The position numbers and the translations under genes were made by a program. This document shows, piece after piece, positions 22,401 through 30,748 of a DNA stretch of 31,005 bases (position 1 is the first letter of the stretch; every line of letters starts with the position of its first letter). Origin of the DNA: a virus; the IMG/VR virus record IMGVR_UViG_3300029787_000217, positions 1-31,005 of that record; one strand, given 5' to 3'. Below the pieces are notes generated by a model. It was not told the origin of the DNA. It ran no database searches and saw only the letters and a list, made by a program, of their open reading frames with translations.

Positions 22401-25400
22401 TTGTTATTGATGCTAATGAAACTCTTACTAGAGCTGAAGTAAATGACATACAAGCATTACTTAAAAAATATAAAACAGTTAACGTTGCTGGTCCTAGAAA
22501 CTATGCAAACACAGATGAGTTACAAACAATTTTAAAATCTGTATTTGTAAAATCTAAACAAGGTTATATAGATAAACAAGGTTTTAAAGTTCTAAATGAT
22601 GAAAGAATATCTCCACAACAGATACTGCAGTTCTTTGAAGACAAAGGTGTAGATGCAGAAAGAATGGACGATATTATAAATACTTTAATGAAAGAAGCTA
22701 ACTTTAATGAAGTAGCACAAGTTACTGGTAGACCTACAGCACATTTGATATCAGAGTATCTTGCTAGTGGTAATGTACCACTTCCTGATGCAAGATTGTT
22801 CCTAAGAGTATTTAGTCCTGCTAGAGAGTTTATGTTAAGAATATCTGGTAGAGGAGACTTAGTTGCTAAGTCAACTATAAAACTAGAAAACAAACATGAA
22901 GTTGTAGTAAGTGATTTTGAAAAACTATTATCGAAACCTGTTAAAGAGTTGTATGACTTACAAATGAAAGATGATAAAACTGCATTTGAAACTATGAAGC
23001 TTATGACTAAATCAGCTAGAAGAAGTTTTCAATTAAGTAAAGATGAACAATCTGTAAAAGAACTATCACAAGGTTGGGCAGGAATGTTAGGTGACTTCTA
23101 CATGAACAAAGCTTGGAAACCATTTATCTTATTAAGAGGTGCGTGGACTGCAAGGGTTGTTGGTGAAGAACAGATACGTATGTGGGCTGCAGATTTAGAT
23201 AATGTCTTTACACATCCATTATCAGCATTTGCTTGGATTGCAGGTAAACCAAGAAAGAAAGTATTGGAAAGAATTGGTAAAGGCGAGTTAGATGTTGATG
23301 CAGTAATTAAAAGAGCTAAAGGTGCTATTGATATTAGAGATAAACAATTACTTGCTGATTCATTTGAACATCAATCTGCAATGTCTATGTCACATGGTGG
23401 TATTTTAGATTCAGATAAATTAAAAAGAACATTCTCATTTAAAAGAGTTAAAAAAGGTGAAGAAAGATATTATACATCTGCAACCTCAGAAATTATGCAG
23501 TTAGTAGATGACCCGATAGCTGCTGAGTTAGCAATGATTAGAGGTGGTGTAAATGACCAAGGATTTGTAGCAGGTGTTAGTAGTATAAAACAAAGATTTT
23601 GGAATGGTGATTTATCTGACTGGAGAACAGCATTGTCTTATGGTTCTGATGATGTAGGTAAATATCAGAAGTTTAAAATGCAAAACAGTAGAGAAATGTC
23701 AGATGCATACATTGACTCTGTATTAGCTAGAGTTCATTATAAAACTGGTGGAACATATAAAGCTTACGAGATAATGCCAGATGGTACAAAACATTTGTTT
23801 GATGATGTAGCTGGAGAATATAGAACTAGAAGAAGTCCAAACTCTAGAATTGAATTTGAATTAACAAAAGCAGGTGATAGTGAATTACTAGAACATATAG
23901 CTAAAGGTAAACAACTACAACAAGTTACAGCAGGAGAAACTAAAGTACCTGCATTCTTAAATCTTGATGGAGAAAAAATTACATTCGGTAGGAACATGAC
24001 TATAGAAGACCATAACAAATATTCAGCTTGGCTAAAGAAAAAAGACCCATACGAACAATATCATGTTATGAAAAAATCAGCTTTTGATTTAGATGGTGAA
24101 AGAATTAATTCTTATGATGCTGCTATTGAAAGATTATTTACAATAGTTATGTCAGCTCCTACTAATAGATTATCTAGGTCTCCTGCATTTAGACAATTCT
24201 ATTGGAAGTTTATAGAAGAGAATGCTGCATATTATGCAGATGATTTAAGAAAAACATTACTTAGACAAGGTAAAAAAGCTAACTTAGATAAAAGACAAAT
24301 TGGTACTCCATTTGCAAACAAGATAACAAAGACAGGTAAAGTTACTGCTGATGAAGGCAACTTACTTACAATGGATAACATTGATGAACTTGACGATGCA
24401 GCTAAAGCTTATGCATTAACTGAAACAAAAGGTTTACTTTATGATTTAAATAAACGACATGTTGTATCAGATATGTTAAGACTTGCGTTCCCTTTCGCAG
24501 AAGTTTACCTAGAGATTATAGGTACATGGTCAAGATTATTAAATAAGAAAAAACTATTAGCAGGTCGTAAAATAACTCGTGCTGTAGAAGGTGCAAGAAA
24601 AACTAAGTTTGATGATGATGACCAAGGTTTCTTTCATGTAGATGAAATGACAGGAGAAGAAATGTTTTTCTTTCCTGGTAATGAAGCTTTATCTAATTGG
24701 ATGTTTGAAGGCAATAGAGATGGAAGACAATACACTAATCCTGTAACAGGAGAAGTTATGGATAATGCACCTGATGCAAAGATAAGAATGAAAGGTTATG
24801 TATCCTCACTTAACATGATTGCTGGTAACCCAGCTCCAGGTTTAGGACCATTGGTTGCATATCCTGCATCAAAAGCTTTACCTAGTTCAGATATGATAGA
24901 TAAAGTATTCTTTCCATATGGAAGAGAAACAGGTAACCCATTAAATCCTTTAGAGTATGTAGAAGCTTTAATACCTTCATGGGCTAAAAAATTCTTAGCT
25001 ATAGGTAGTGATGACCCTGAGTTCAATAGAATATATCAGAACACTTACAAAGATGTAATTAAAATGTATGTAACTACAGGTTTGTATGATGATAGTACAC
25101 CAGCAAAACAAGCACAGATGTTAGAAAAAGCTAAAAGAACTGCAACTATATTAACTGGTATTAGAGGTCTAGTACAATTTACAGCACCTACAGGTTCAGT
25201 ATTAAGATACGAAGTAGAAGTTGCTCCTGGTGGTGCATTACATATTGACCCAGCTAAATATAAAGAGTCAGACCCTAAACATCATTTGTTTGGAATATCT
25301 TTAGTTGCAGATGCATACTATAGAATATTAGCTAAATATCAAGGTGACCAAGTATTAGCAACACAAGAGTTTGTTAATCAATTTGGATTAGACCCTACTG

Positions 25401-26140
25401 CAATACTTACATCAAAGTCTAGAGAAATAAAGAAACGTTCATATACAGATGAAGGTGTTCTATTTACAGAAACAAATAAAGATATTCTAGAAAGATATCC
25501 TGATGTTGGATACTACTTATATCCTGATAATCCAATGGATGAGTTTAATTTTCAAGCATGGTCAGATGCATTTGCTGAAAGAGATAGAGTTGATTTAACA
25601 GATGAAGAATACATAACTGCTATAAGACAAGGACAAGGTAGATTAGCTTATGAGTATCAAAGAAGATTGTTATTTGAAAGTGGATACTATTCTAATATAT
25701 CTCCAGAAGCTAAATACGATATGCTTTCACAAATTAGAAATGGTATAAGAGAAATTTATCCTGGTTATGGACAAACATCTACAGTTGCTTCATCAATAGA
25801 TGCTAAAGCTAAAACAGAACAATTAACTAAATTATTACAATTCGAGGGAGAAAGTTTGGTAGAATTACCTAATGGAGATAAGTTAAAGGTTAAAGACTTA
25901 CCTTCTATGCAGGGTTTAGCTTTGTACTTGGAAAAAAGAAACCAAATAATTCTAGGTATACAGTCCATAGATGGACCTAATGCAAGTCTGCAAAAAGCAG
26001 AATACTTGCCACTTAGAGAACAACTAAGGGCTTATGCTCAACAGTTATTTAGTCAACACCCTGACTTTTATTATGTGTATGATGGAGTATTGAGATACGA
26101 AATAGAAGAAGATTTTACGGAGATACAGATAGATAGATAA
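19451..26140 (+). CDS. Giant virion protein (2229 aa) with split cpYpsA/SLOG domain
   Basis: The longest gene of the window, in the virion block, has the size and helical make-up of an internal or ejected virion protein or a tape-measure analogue. Residues 641-698 read NKIISGGNTGVDLEAL, then GLETGGRGTPGLNTS; residues about 918-1033 contain RRSIQNVVDSDVTVIVYNSA, PLIVIDANETL and NVAGPR (1011-1016). These are the two halves of the cpYpsA/putative molybdenum-carrier family of the SLOG fold, which binds nucleotide-like ligands. A charged coiled-coil of about 210 residues is inserted between them. Later parts include membrane-like segments such as LRLAFPFAEVYLEIIGTW and a Pro/Gly-rich stretch AGNPAPGLGPLVAYP. 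No tail-measure repeats are obvious. Ejection into the host is inference. Confidence 0.8.
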   Translation: MAYRWQFDAPWDDNDNQDWKEEYLAQAAQMEEYFRQNPQIPQNMSNISKTFGFLPKDVQVAGAMIGLTEGNSEWTSLVDKFMNKETSWWDKTKSITRGAVRGAVVGMESASQFTKKYGTGLMKYYSKRQMNPMLAFSGIGTLIPLIDPEGLAEVRASAKAQGPTLATRALEELKAGRNVNLGEGYFGNSTVAEDTEIYKELVGRGADPEEVRGVIQDFYGKPISQLEFDSREGESGTYRGRKGTVKLSPGRITAVEVFEPGTRGFNIMSGIIDGAYTILTDPTTYVGAGFAKAGKVSRTFNKTLEKSNAGLIDKAVRKVVHTPTADEYFNTQVGDNIAQMFADSKSYDEVEILMSGGGRKNNQVKDALLYKKLRDTTDKQEIKSVLSDAIKDPLSGVNDRFDANSLLFKGSMSRLGAGLRYGDKNAAAGYKTAMRLNGQNSLFNRLFDEFPAPQLSTGNLNDTFFELKDWMKFSKVDDDVANKALDRIADAITDDTLKELEGLPADLQKLNMVLDIYSGEGGVLRHVMDKYEALGLPKEVVNQVGKFVASVDEARKYFYTKYGEEAWSGQKIDIEDTLGNDLFKVDFSLKESIGALNRIVDEVNLNIKGVKNNQQLQQLFVDEVEGVGRISADIAEADIIPNKIISGGNTGVDLEALRVGKELGLETGGRGTPGLNTSSQGVKSGRYDDLSGELTELGLDDPKQFEIDQLKKQQLSEERQALSAQNKRSALTVTLSQIRIEGEKAAATLKGFQRGKKALSKLSPSASEEDILKRIKVAIAARESLQKLNITLQGKQTRGVTQAGKRIKETSVQVPNDEINILDEISGLEVQTRILRHVRGLKETAKGVDYEDFDMIGFQKDMKRINKEEVTLTDALAKRRSQYKARQKDLNDTKREKKIEKIQKEINDLERADYGDAMPEGKFFVRRSIQNVVDSDVTVIVYNSATAPAGKGTRGTFNYAQRGNWNTNAKVKPGIYPKGDKPLIVIDANETLTRAEVNDIQALLKKYKTVNVAGPRNYANTDELQTILKSVFVKSKQGYIDKQGFKVLNDERISPQQILQFFEDKGVDAERMDDIINTLMKEANFNEVAQVTGRPTAHLISEYLASGNVPLPDARLFLRVFSPAREFMLRISGRGDLVAKSTIKLENKHEVVVSDFEKLLSKPVKELYDLQMKDDKTAFETMKLMTKSARRSFQLSKDEQSVKELSQGWAGMLGDFYMNKAWKPFILLRGAWTARVVGEEQIRMWAADLDNVFTHPLSAFAWIAGKPRKKVLERIGKGELDVDAVIKRAKGAIDIRDKQLLADSFEHQSAMSMSHGGILDSDKLKRTFSFKRVKKGEERYYTSATSEIMQLVDDPIAAELAMIRGGVNDQGFVAGVSSIKQRFWNGDLSDWRTALSYGSDDVGKYQKFKMQNSREMSDAYIDSVLARVHYKTGGTYKAYEIMPDGTKHLFDDVAGEYRTRRSPNSRIEFELTKAGDSELLEHIAKGKQLQQVTAGETKVPAFLNLDGEKITFGRNMTIEDHNKYSAWLKKKDPYEQYHVMKKSAFDLDGERINSYDAAIERLFTIVMSAPTNRLSRSPAFRQFYWKFIEENAAYYADDLRKTLLRQGKKANLDKRQIGTPFANKITKTGKVTADEGNLLTMDNIDELDDAAKAYALTETKGLLYDLNKRHVVSDMLRLAFPFAEVYLEIIGTWSRLLNKKKLLAGRKITRAVEGARKTKFDDDDQGFFHVDEMTGEEMFFFPGNEALSNWMFEGNRDGRQYTNPVTGEVMDNAPDAKIRMKGYVSSLNMIAGNPAPGLGPLVAYPASKALPSSDMIDKVFFPYGRETGNPLNPLEYVEALIPSWAKKFLAIGSDDPEFNRIYQNTYKDVIKMYVTTGLYDDSTPAKQAQMLEKAKRTATILTGIRGLVQFTAPTGSVLRYEVEVAPGGALHIDPAKYKESDPKHHLFGISLVADAYYRILAKYQGDQVLATQEFVNQFGLDPTAILTSKSREIKKRSYTDEGVLFTETNKDILERYPDVGYYLYPDNPMDEFNFQAWSDAFAERDRVDLTDEEYITAIRQGQGRLAYEYQRRLLFESGYYSNISPEAKYDMLSQIRNGIREIYPGYGQTSTVASSIDAKAKTEQLTKLLQFEGESLVELPNGDKLKVKDLPSMQGLALYLEKRNQIILGIQSIDGPNASLQKAEYLPLREQLRAYAQQLFSQHPDFYYVYDGVLRYEIEEDFTEIQIDR

Positions 26141-27528
26141 TGATTGATGGACACAGACTAGGACAATTACTTAATACTATTGGTAATGGTATTAAGAACG
26201 GAATAATTACAGAAGCAGAAGACTCAGCAGAGTTTATTGCTTATCTTTTTAAAGTACCTGCTGATTTAGTTTTAAAAGCTATTGACCTTTTGGGAAGAGG
26301 CGAACAAATGAAAGCAGAAGCTCTTTTTGACACAGAGTTTTTTTCTGAATCACAAGAGCCTAATCAAGAAGTATTAGCATTTGTAGAAGGTATACAAGGA
26401 AGACCTAGACCTACAGGACCTACGGCTGATGAAATAGATGCAGAGAATGAAGCTAGAGCTGGTGAAACAGCAAAAGCAGATAGTGTATCTAAACCTTTTA
26501 GATATCAAAGAAGAGAAGATTTACAAAGAGAACGTGAAGCTCAAGACCCTAAAACAATTGAAGATTTACAAAATGAAGCATTTGCTCAATATAAAGAAGA
26601 TGGAAAGCTTGATAGTTATTTAGAAAAAATATCTGATATAGAAATAGAAGTAGATATTGGACAGTTAAACAATCCTTATCAAAGAAGTTTCTTGATGGAT
26701 GGATTAGTTTATTATGGTTTGTATGACGACCCTAATCTAGAAGCTTATAGAGCATCAGCAGGTGGAGACGCAGATATAAGACCTTTATACAATCAAGGAT
26801 TAGCTTCTACATTTTTAGCAAACATTCCTGCTGATAGAGTTTATGATTATCAATCAGCATTGATAGACGCTGGCTTTTTAACACCTGGTACTTATAATCC
26901 AGGTGTATATGATGATGTAACTAAAGAAGCAGTTGAAGCAGCATTTTCTTATATGAATCCTAAAGCAGAGTTTGGAATAAGAACACAAGATTTATTTGAT
27001 ATAGCTGCTGGAACACAAGGAAACAACAATGCATTCTTGGGTTTTGTTAGAGATTTCTTTTTAGATGGATTAGATGATATTAACTTTACAGATACTATTT
27101 CAGATTTTTCAAGAGGAAGTGTTATACCAATGCCATCATCAGAGTTTTTATTACAACAAATATCTACACAAGGAACTAGTTACTTAGGTGTTCCTTTGAA
27201 CAGTTTTGATTTGCAAGCAGCAGAGGCTTTTGCTAAAGGGGAAATAGCTAAACTAACTAAAGCTCAAAATGACGCAGAGCTTATGTATCAGAAAGAACTT
27301 ATAAAGATTGAAAAAGATAAATTGAATAGAGAGCAAGCTGGACTTCCTTCAAAAGATTATTATGTAGAAGCTCCTCCTTCAGCAGACCAAATCACACAAG
27401 CTTTAGGATTTGCTGTTGATGATTATATACAGAAAGAGTTTGGAGACTTAGCTGCTACTGAACAAAAAGATGCTGCATATCGTCAAGGCTTAGGAAGAGT
27501 TATAAATGCATTTGGAGCAGGAAGATAA
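26140..27528 (+). CDS. Virion-associated protein with peptidoglycan-binding-like segment
   Basis: The 462-aa protein starts at the stop of the giant gene (TAATG). Residues about 236-270 read YDYQSALIDAGFLTPGTYNP, then GVYDDVTKEAVEAAF, close to the core of peptidoglycan-binding domain 1 (Q-x-x-L...G-x-x...G-x-y...T...A-V). A polar, charged region (about 90-160) precedes it and a Lys/Glu coiled coil (about 365-410) follows. Between the giant protein and a lytic transglycosylase, it may help anchor the ejection apparatus to the cell wall. Confidence 0.6.
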   Translation: MIDGHRLGQLLNTIGNGIKNGIITEAEDSAEFIAYLFKVPADLVLKAIDLLGRGEQMKAEALFDTEFFSESQEPNQEVLAFVEGIQGRPRPTGPTADEIDAENEARAGETAKADSVSKPFRYQRREDLQREREAQDPKTIEDLQNEAFAQYKEDGKLDSYLEKISDIEIEVDIGQLNNPYQRSFLMDGLVYYGLYDDPNLEAYRASAGGDADIRPLYNQGLASTFLANIPADRVYDYQSALIDAGFLTPGTYNPGVYDDVTKEAVEAAFSYMNPKAEFGIRTQDLFDIAAGTQGNNNAFLGFVRDFFLDGLDDINFTDTISDFSRGSVIPMPSSEFLLQQISTQGTSYLGVPLNSFDLQAAEAFAKGEIAKLTKAQNDAELMYQKELIKIEKDKLNREQAGLPSKDYYVEAPPSADQITQALGFAVDDYIQKEFGDLAATEQKDAAYRQGLGRVINAFGAGR

Positions 27529-27529
27529 T

Positions 27530-28156
27530 ATGGCAAAAGCAGATATAGAATTTATTGTAGATACTTTAAGACAATCAAAAGTAGATGATGATTTAATTCC
27601 TGCATTGGCTATGACTGCTTTCTTTGAATCAGCATTAGAAATAGAAGCAGAAAATACAAACACAAATCAAACAAAAGATTTTGGTGTATTTCAAATTAAC
27701 GCAGCAAGTTTTTATGAAAAAGATGGTACACCTGACCCAACGTTACAAAGATTTTTTGACAAGATGGATAGAGAATATACTGAATCAGAGTTAGAAGAAT
27801 TTTTAAAAAACGATAAATACAATACAATCTTTGCTGCACATATTGTAAGAGACTTTCAACAAAACAGTAGTGTAGACCCTATGACTAAATGGGTTGCTTA
27901 CAATGATTTTGTAGAACCTTTTCTTCAAGGTAAGAAAATAGAGAACAGGTCTAATGAAGATGTTATTGAAGGCATAGGTGCATATATGGATGCTTATTTG
28001 CAAATACATAATTATCAACAAAAAGAAGAATTAAAAGAAAATTTAAAAAACCTTAATGACCCTAAGACTGGGGAGAATAGAGTTTTTAATAGGTACTTTA
28101 TACCAAACTTAAAAGCAGGTAACATAGAAGAGTTAGACCCATTGAAGGATAAATAA
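27530..28156 (+). CDS. Lysozyme-like (SLT) virion transglycosylase
   Basis: ATG 27530 is chosen (MAKADIEFIVDTLRQSKVDD) because purine-rich GGAG/AGGAAG precedes it. Residues 24-57 carry the soluble lytic transglycosylase pattern: LIPALAMTAFFESALEIE with Glu33 as candidate catalytic acid, then DFGVFQIN (50-57), equivalent to the G-x-x-Q-x-N motif. The 208-aa length is one domain plus a helical tail. It would cleave peptidoglycan locally so that DNA can cross the wall during infection, as transglycosylases of internal virion proteins do. Its place among virion genes, far from the holins, argues against a role in final lysis. Confidence 0.72.
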   Translation: MAKADIEFIVDTLRQSKVDDDLIPALAMTAFFESALEIEAENTNTNQTKDFGVFQINAASFYEKDGTPDPTLQRFFDKMDREYTESELEEFLKNDKYNTIFAAHIVRDFQQNSSVDPMTKWVAYNDFVEPFLQGKKIENRSNEDVIEGIGAYMDAYLQIHNYQQKEELKENLKNLNDPKTGENRVFNRYFIPNLKAGNIEELDPLKDK

Positions 28157-29508
28157 TGCCACACGTACCAGGACATGTAACTATAGAAGGCGAAGAAATA
28201 GAAGACTTGCAAGGTCAAGGTTCAGAATCTGCAGCAACAAAAGGTTCAGGTTATAAAGGACATTATCTAAAACCTACACCTGAACAAGTATATTATGATG
28301 GCGAACATTACTACTGGTTATGGGATGTATCAGAAATATTAGGACAAGATTCAGGAACATCATGGATAGCATATAATGGTGGTTCAATATATAATCCTAA
28401 TGGATTTTCTAATACAGCAGATGACCAAACAAGAGTAGGTCCTTCAGCTACAAGTACAGCACCAGGTAATTTAATTGGTGATGAGTTATTAAAACTCAAA
28501 GATATATCTACAGTCTTTAATAGTTTAGATGATTGGAATCCAGGAGAAGGATTTGCAGCAAGAATAGAAACATATCAAGATGTTGCTCCTTGGTTTTTTA
28601 ATGGGGTAGAACTTGAAGATGGAACTATGGATTATCCAGGTATGTCTTTACTTATGGATATGGTTGTTAATGGAGCACAAATACAAGAGGATGACCCAAG
28701 ACTATTAGCAATACAAGCTCCTTATAACTTTGAAACAATACAATTTTTAAATTCAATGGGTAAGACAGGTTACTCAATTACAGGCAAACCAAATGCAAAG
28801 CTAACTAACCTCAGGGCTTCTAGGGAAAGTCAGTTAGAGCAAACGTTCATATCTTTAGGTATTAATCCTAAAGAATGGAAGATGGAGAACCCAGACGGTT
28901 GGTCTGCTTTAACTGAAGTTCATACACAAGGAATAGTTGGACAAGCTGAATCCAAAAACTTTGTTGGTTTTGTAGTAGGAATAACAGGATATGAAATTGA
29001 TTCGTCAAGTCCATATTACGAAAGATTTACTTCTGCTGCAGATAAACTTGGTAACGACACTCTAGGTATTGACATATCAGACTTTATAAATGAAAATAAA
29101 GCTGAGAGAAGAGGTCTACAATATCTAGGTGCATTCGGATATAACAATCTATCAGGAGAACAAAAGAGTGCAGTAGCAAGAATATATTCTACTGAAGGAG
29201 AAGATGCAGGAGATTCTTACTTACAAAATATATTTGATAATCATCCTATCTATGGTGAAAAGTATGGGGGTAAAGGTTTAAACTTTGCAAGTATAATACA
29301 ACCATATGTTGGTTTATATCAAAGTACCTTTGGTGAAACCCCTGATATGATGGATATAGAATTTGCAGAAGCACCTAGTATGACTTACCAAGAAGCAGGT
29401 AAAGCATTTAGAACTAAAGCTTATAACGAAAACAATATGTTTTATGCAAACAATGTTGCTGCTAGTTTAAATAAAGCTTTAGGTGGACCAGTAATTAGAG
29501 GAATATAA
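28156..29508 (+). CDS. Hypothetical virion-block protein, 450 aa
   Basis: The ATG overlaps the previous stop and the gene ends overlapping the next start. The N-terminus is disordered and polar (PHVPGHVTIEGEEIEDLQGQ), followed by an aromatic region (EHYYWLWDVSEILGQDSGTS) and a mixed helical body with many Gly-Tyr pairs. No signal peptide or membrane segment is visible. Size and location suggest a structural or ejected protein. No family is recognised. Confidence 0.6.
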   Translation: MPHVPGHVTIEGEEIEDLQGQGSESAATKGSGYKGHYLKPTPEQVYYDGEHYYWLWDVSEILGQDSGTSWIAYNGGSIYNPNGFSNTADDQTRVGPSATSTAPGNLIGDELLKLKDISTVFNSLDDWNPGEGFAARIETYQDVAPWFFNGVELEDGTMDYPGMSLLMDMVVNGAQIQEDDPRLLAIQAPYNFETIQFLNSMGKTGYSITGKPNAKLTNLRASRESQLEQTFISLGINPKEWKMENPDGWSALTEVHTQGIVGQAESKNFVGFVVGITGYEIDSSSPYYERFTSAADKLGNDTLGIDISDFINENKAERRGLQYLGAFGYNNLSGEQKSAVARIYSTEGEDAGDSYLQNIFDNHPIYGEKYGGKGLNFASIIQPYVGLYQSTFGETPDMMDIEFAEAPSMTYQEAGKAFRTKAYNENNMFYANNVAASLNKALGGPVIRGI

Positions 29509-30572
29509 TGGTAAGAGTATATAGAAAAGATTTTCTTGAAGGTTATGAAATAGGTAATGACCCAGATAAATTAAAAGAATTTGAAGCTAGTGGATATACA
29601 ACAAACTTAGATGAAGCGACAGCAGCTTCTAAATTAACTGGAGGACAAAATTTTGAAGGTTCTGACCCAGTAGATTCATCTGTAGATAATGATGCAGTTG
29701 TACAAACTGTTGAACAAACTAAAGTATTACTACCCTATCTCACCAAATTAGACCCTGTAAGAGGAGAAAAATTAATTAAGGCATACACTGAAGGGTTTAA
29801 TGAAACAGGTAAACCAGAGTTTGCATTAGCTGCTATGAGAACAGCTCCTGAATATGATGAAATGTTTTCAGGAATTAAAAGAGCAGACGGTTCTTTAAGA
29901 CTTACAGAAGCACAGTACCTACAAAACAAAGAAGCTGTAGTTATACATTTAAATGAAGCTGGTCTTGGTGGATATGCAAAAGAGAAAATAGAAGTATTAT
30001 TTCCCACATTGTTAGACGGAAATGTATCTCCAAATGAATTTAAATCTAGATTAGATAGCGTAAGAAAAGGTATAACAAACTTAGATGCTACATTAAAAGA
30101 AAATGTAATGACTCAATATACACAATACTTTGAATCAGAACTAAATGAATCTTTACCTGTAACAGATGAAGTATTACTTGCTATAGCTATAGACCCTGAA
30201 GCTACAACTGATATTATAAATAGAAGATTAACAGTAGCTAATATTGGAGCTAGGTTTCAAATATCTACAGGAGAAGAACTTACTGCAGACCAAGCTACTA
30301 TGTTTTTATCTGCAGGTTTAGTACCTACAAAAGCTACACCATTGTTTGAAACTGCAGCAGCTAGAGCTCTAACAGCATCTAGACTTGCTAGAAGATTAAA
30401 CAGAGATTCACAATATTCAGCAGCACAGTTAGCAGAAGCTGAACTTACAAAAGACTTTGCTACACAACAAGACTTAACTAAGTTATCAGCACAAGCTAAA
30501 TCACAATCTGCTGTTGCAACAGGTGCAGCAAAAACTAAAGGTGGAGCTGTAACTGGCTTGACAGAAGCATAA
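29508..30572 (+). CDS. Hypothetical virion-block protein, 354 aa
   Basis: Start ATG 29508 overlaps the previous stop, with GAGG seven bases upstream. The protein is mostly helical, with a long Ala/Leu/Thr-rich C-terminus (AAARALTASRLARRLNRDSQ, then an Ala/Gln/Lys tail) typical of internal virion proteins that pass through narrow channels. It is the last gene of this operon segment; a promoter for the next genes begins inside its 3' end. No family is recognised. Confidence 0.6.
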   Translation: MVRVYRKDFLEGYEIGNDPDKLKEFEASGYTTNLDEATAASKLTGGQNFEGSDPVDSSVDNDAVVQTVEQTKVLLPYLTKLDPVRGEKLIKAYTEGFNETGKPEFALAAMRTAPEYDEMFSGIKRADGSLRLTEAQYLQNKEAVVIHLNEAGLGGYAKEKIEVLFPTLLDGNVSPNEFKSRLDSVRKGITNLDATLKENVMTQYTQYFESELNESLPVTDEVLLAIAIDPEATTDIINRRLTVANIGARFQISTGEELTADQATMFLSAGLVPTKATPLFETAAARALTASRLARRLNRDSQYSAAQLAEAELTKDFATQQDLTKLSAQAKSQSAVATGAAKTKGGAVTGLTEA

Positions 30573-30584
30573 ATCTGCTATACT
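30558..30584 (+). promoter_or_regulatory. Promoter for the scaffold/capsid operon
   Basis: A perfect TTGACA (30558-30563), inside the end of the 354-aa gene, is followed by TATACT (30579-30584, spacing 15) or TACTAG (30581-30586, spacing 17). With the first choice the start falls at 30591, the first base of a hairpin. Confidence 0.55.
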
Positions 30585-30590
30585 AGATGT

Positions 30591-30748
30591 AGTGCCTGGC
30601 AGGAATCGGCACTCTAAATATAGGGCTGCATTCGATGACACTACCAAGGTGTGTTGTCTGTCATTCGTAAACCCTTGTGAAATCCCTTTAATTACCTAGC
30701 GATTATGTTATGGGATATTTATATGCTAGAGAAAAGATGGAGATAAAA
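30591..30748 (+). promoter_or_regulatory. Structured 5' leader of the scaffold gene
   Basis: The leader of about 158 bases opens with AGTGCC (30591-30596) paired with GGCACT (30608-30613). It continues with ATGACA (30635-30640) paired with TGTCAT (30659-30664). Two further weak stems (ATCCC/GGGAT and CTAGC/GCTAG) can form before the ribosome-binding site GGAG at 30739-30742. It may stabilise the mRNA of the heavily expressed capsid genes or control their translation. No reading frame is seen. Confidence 0.45.
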
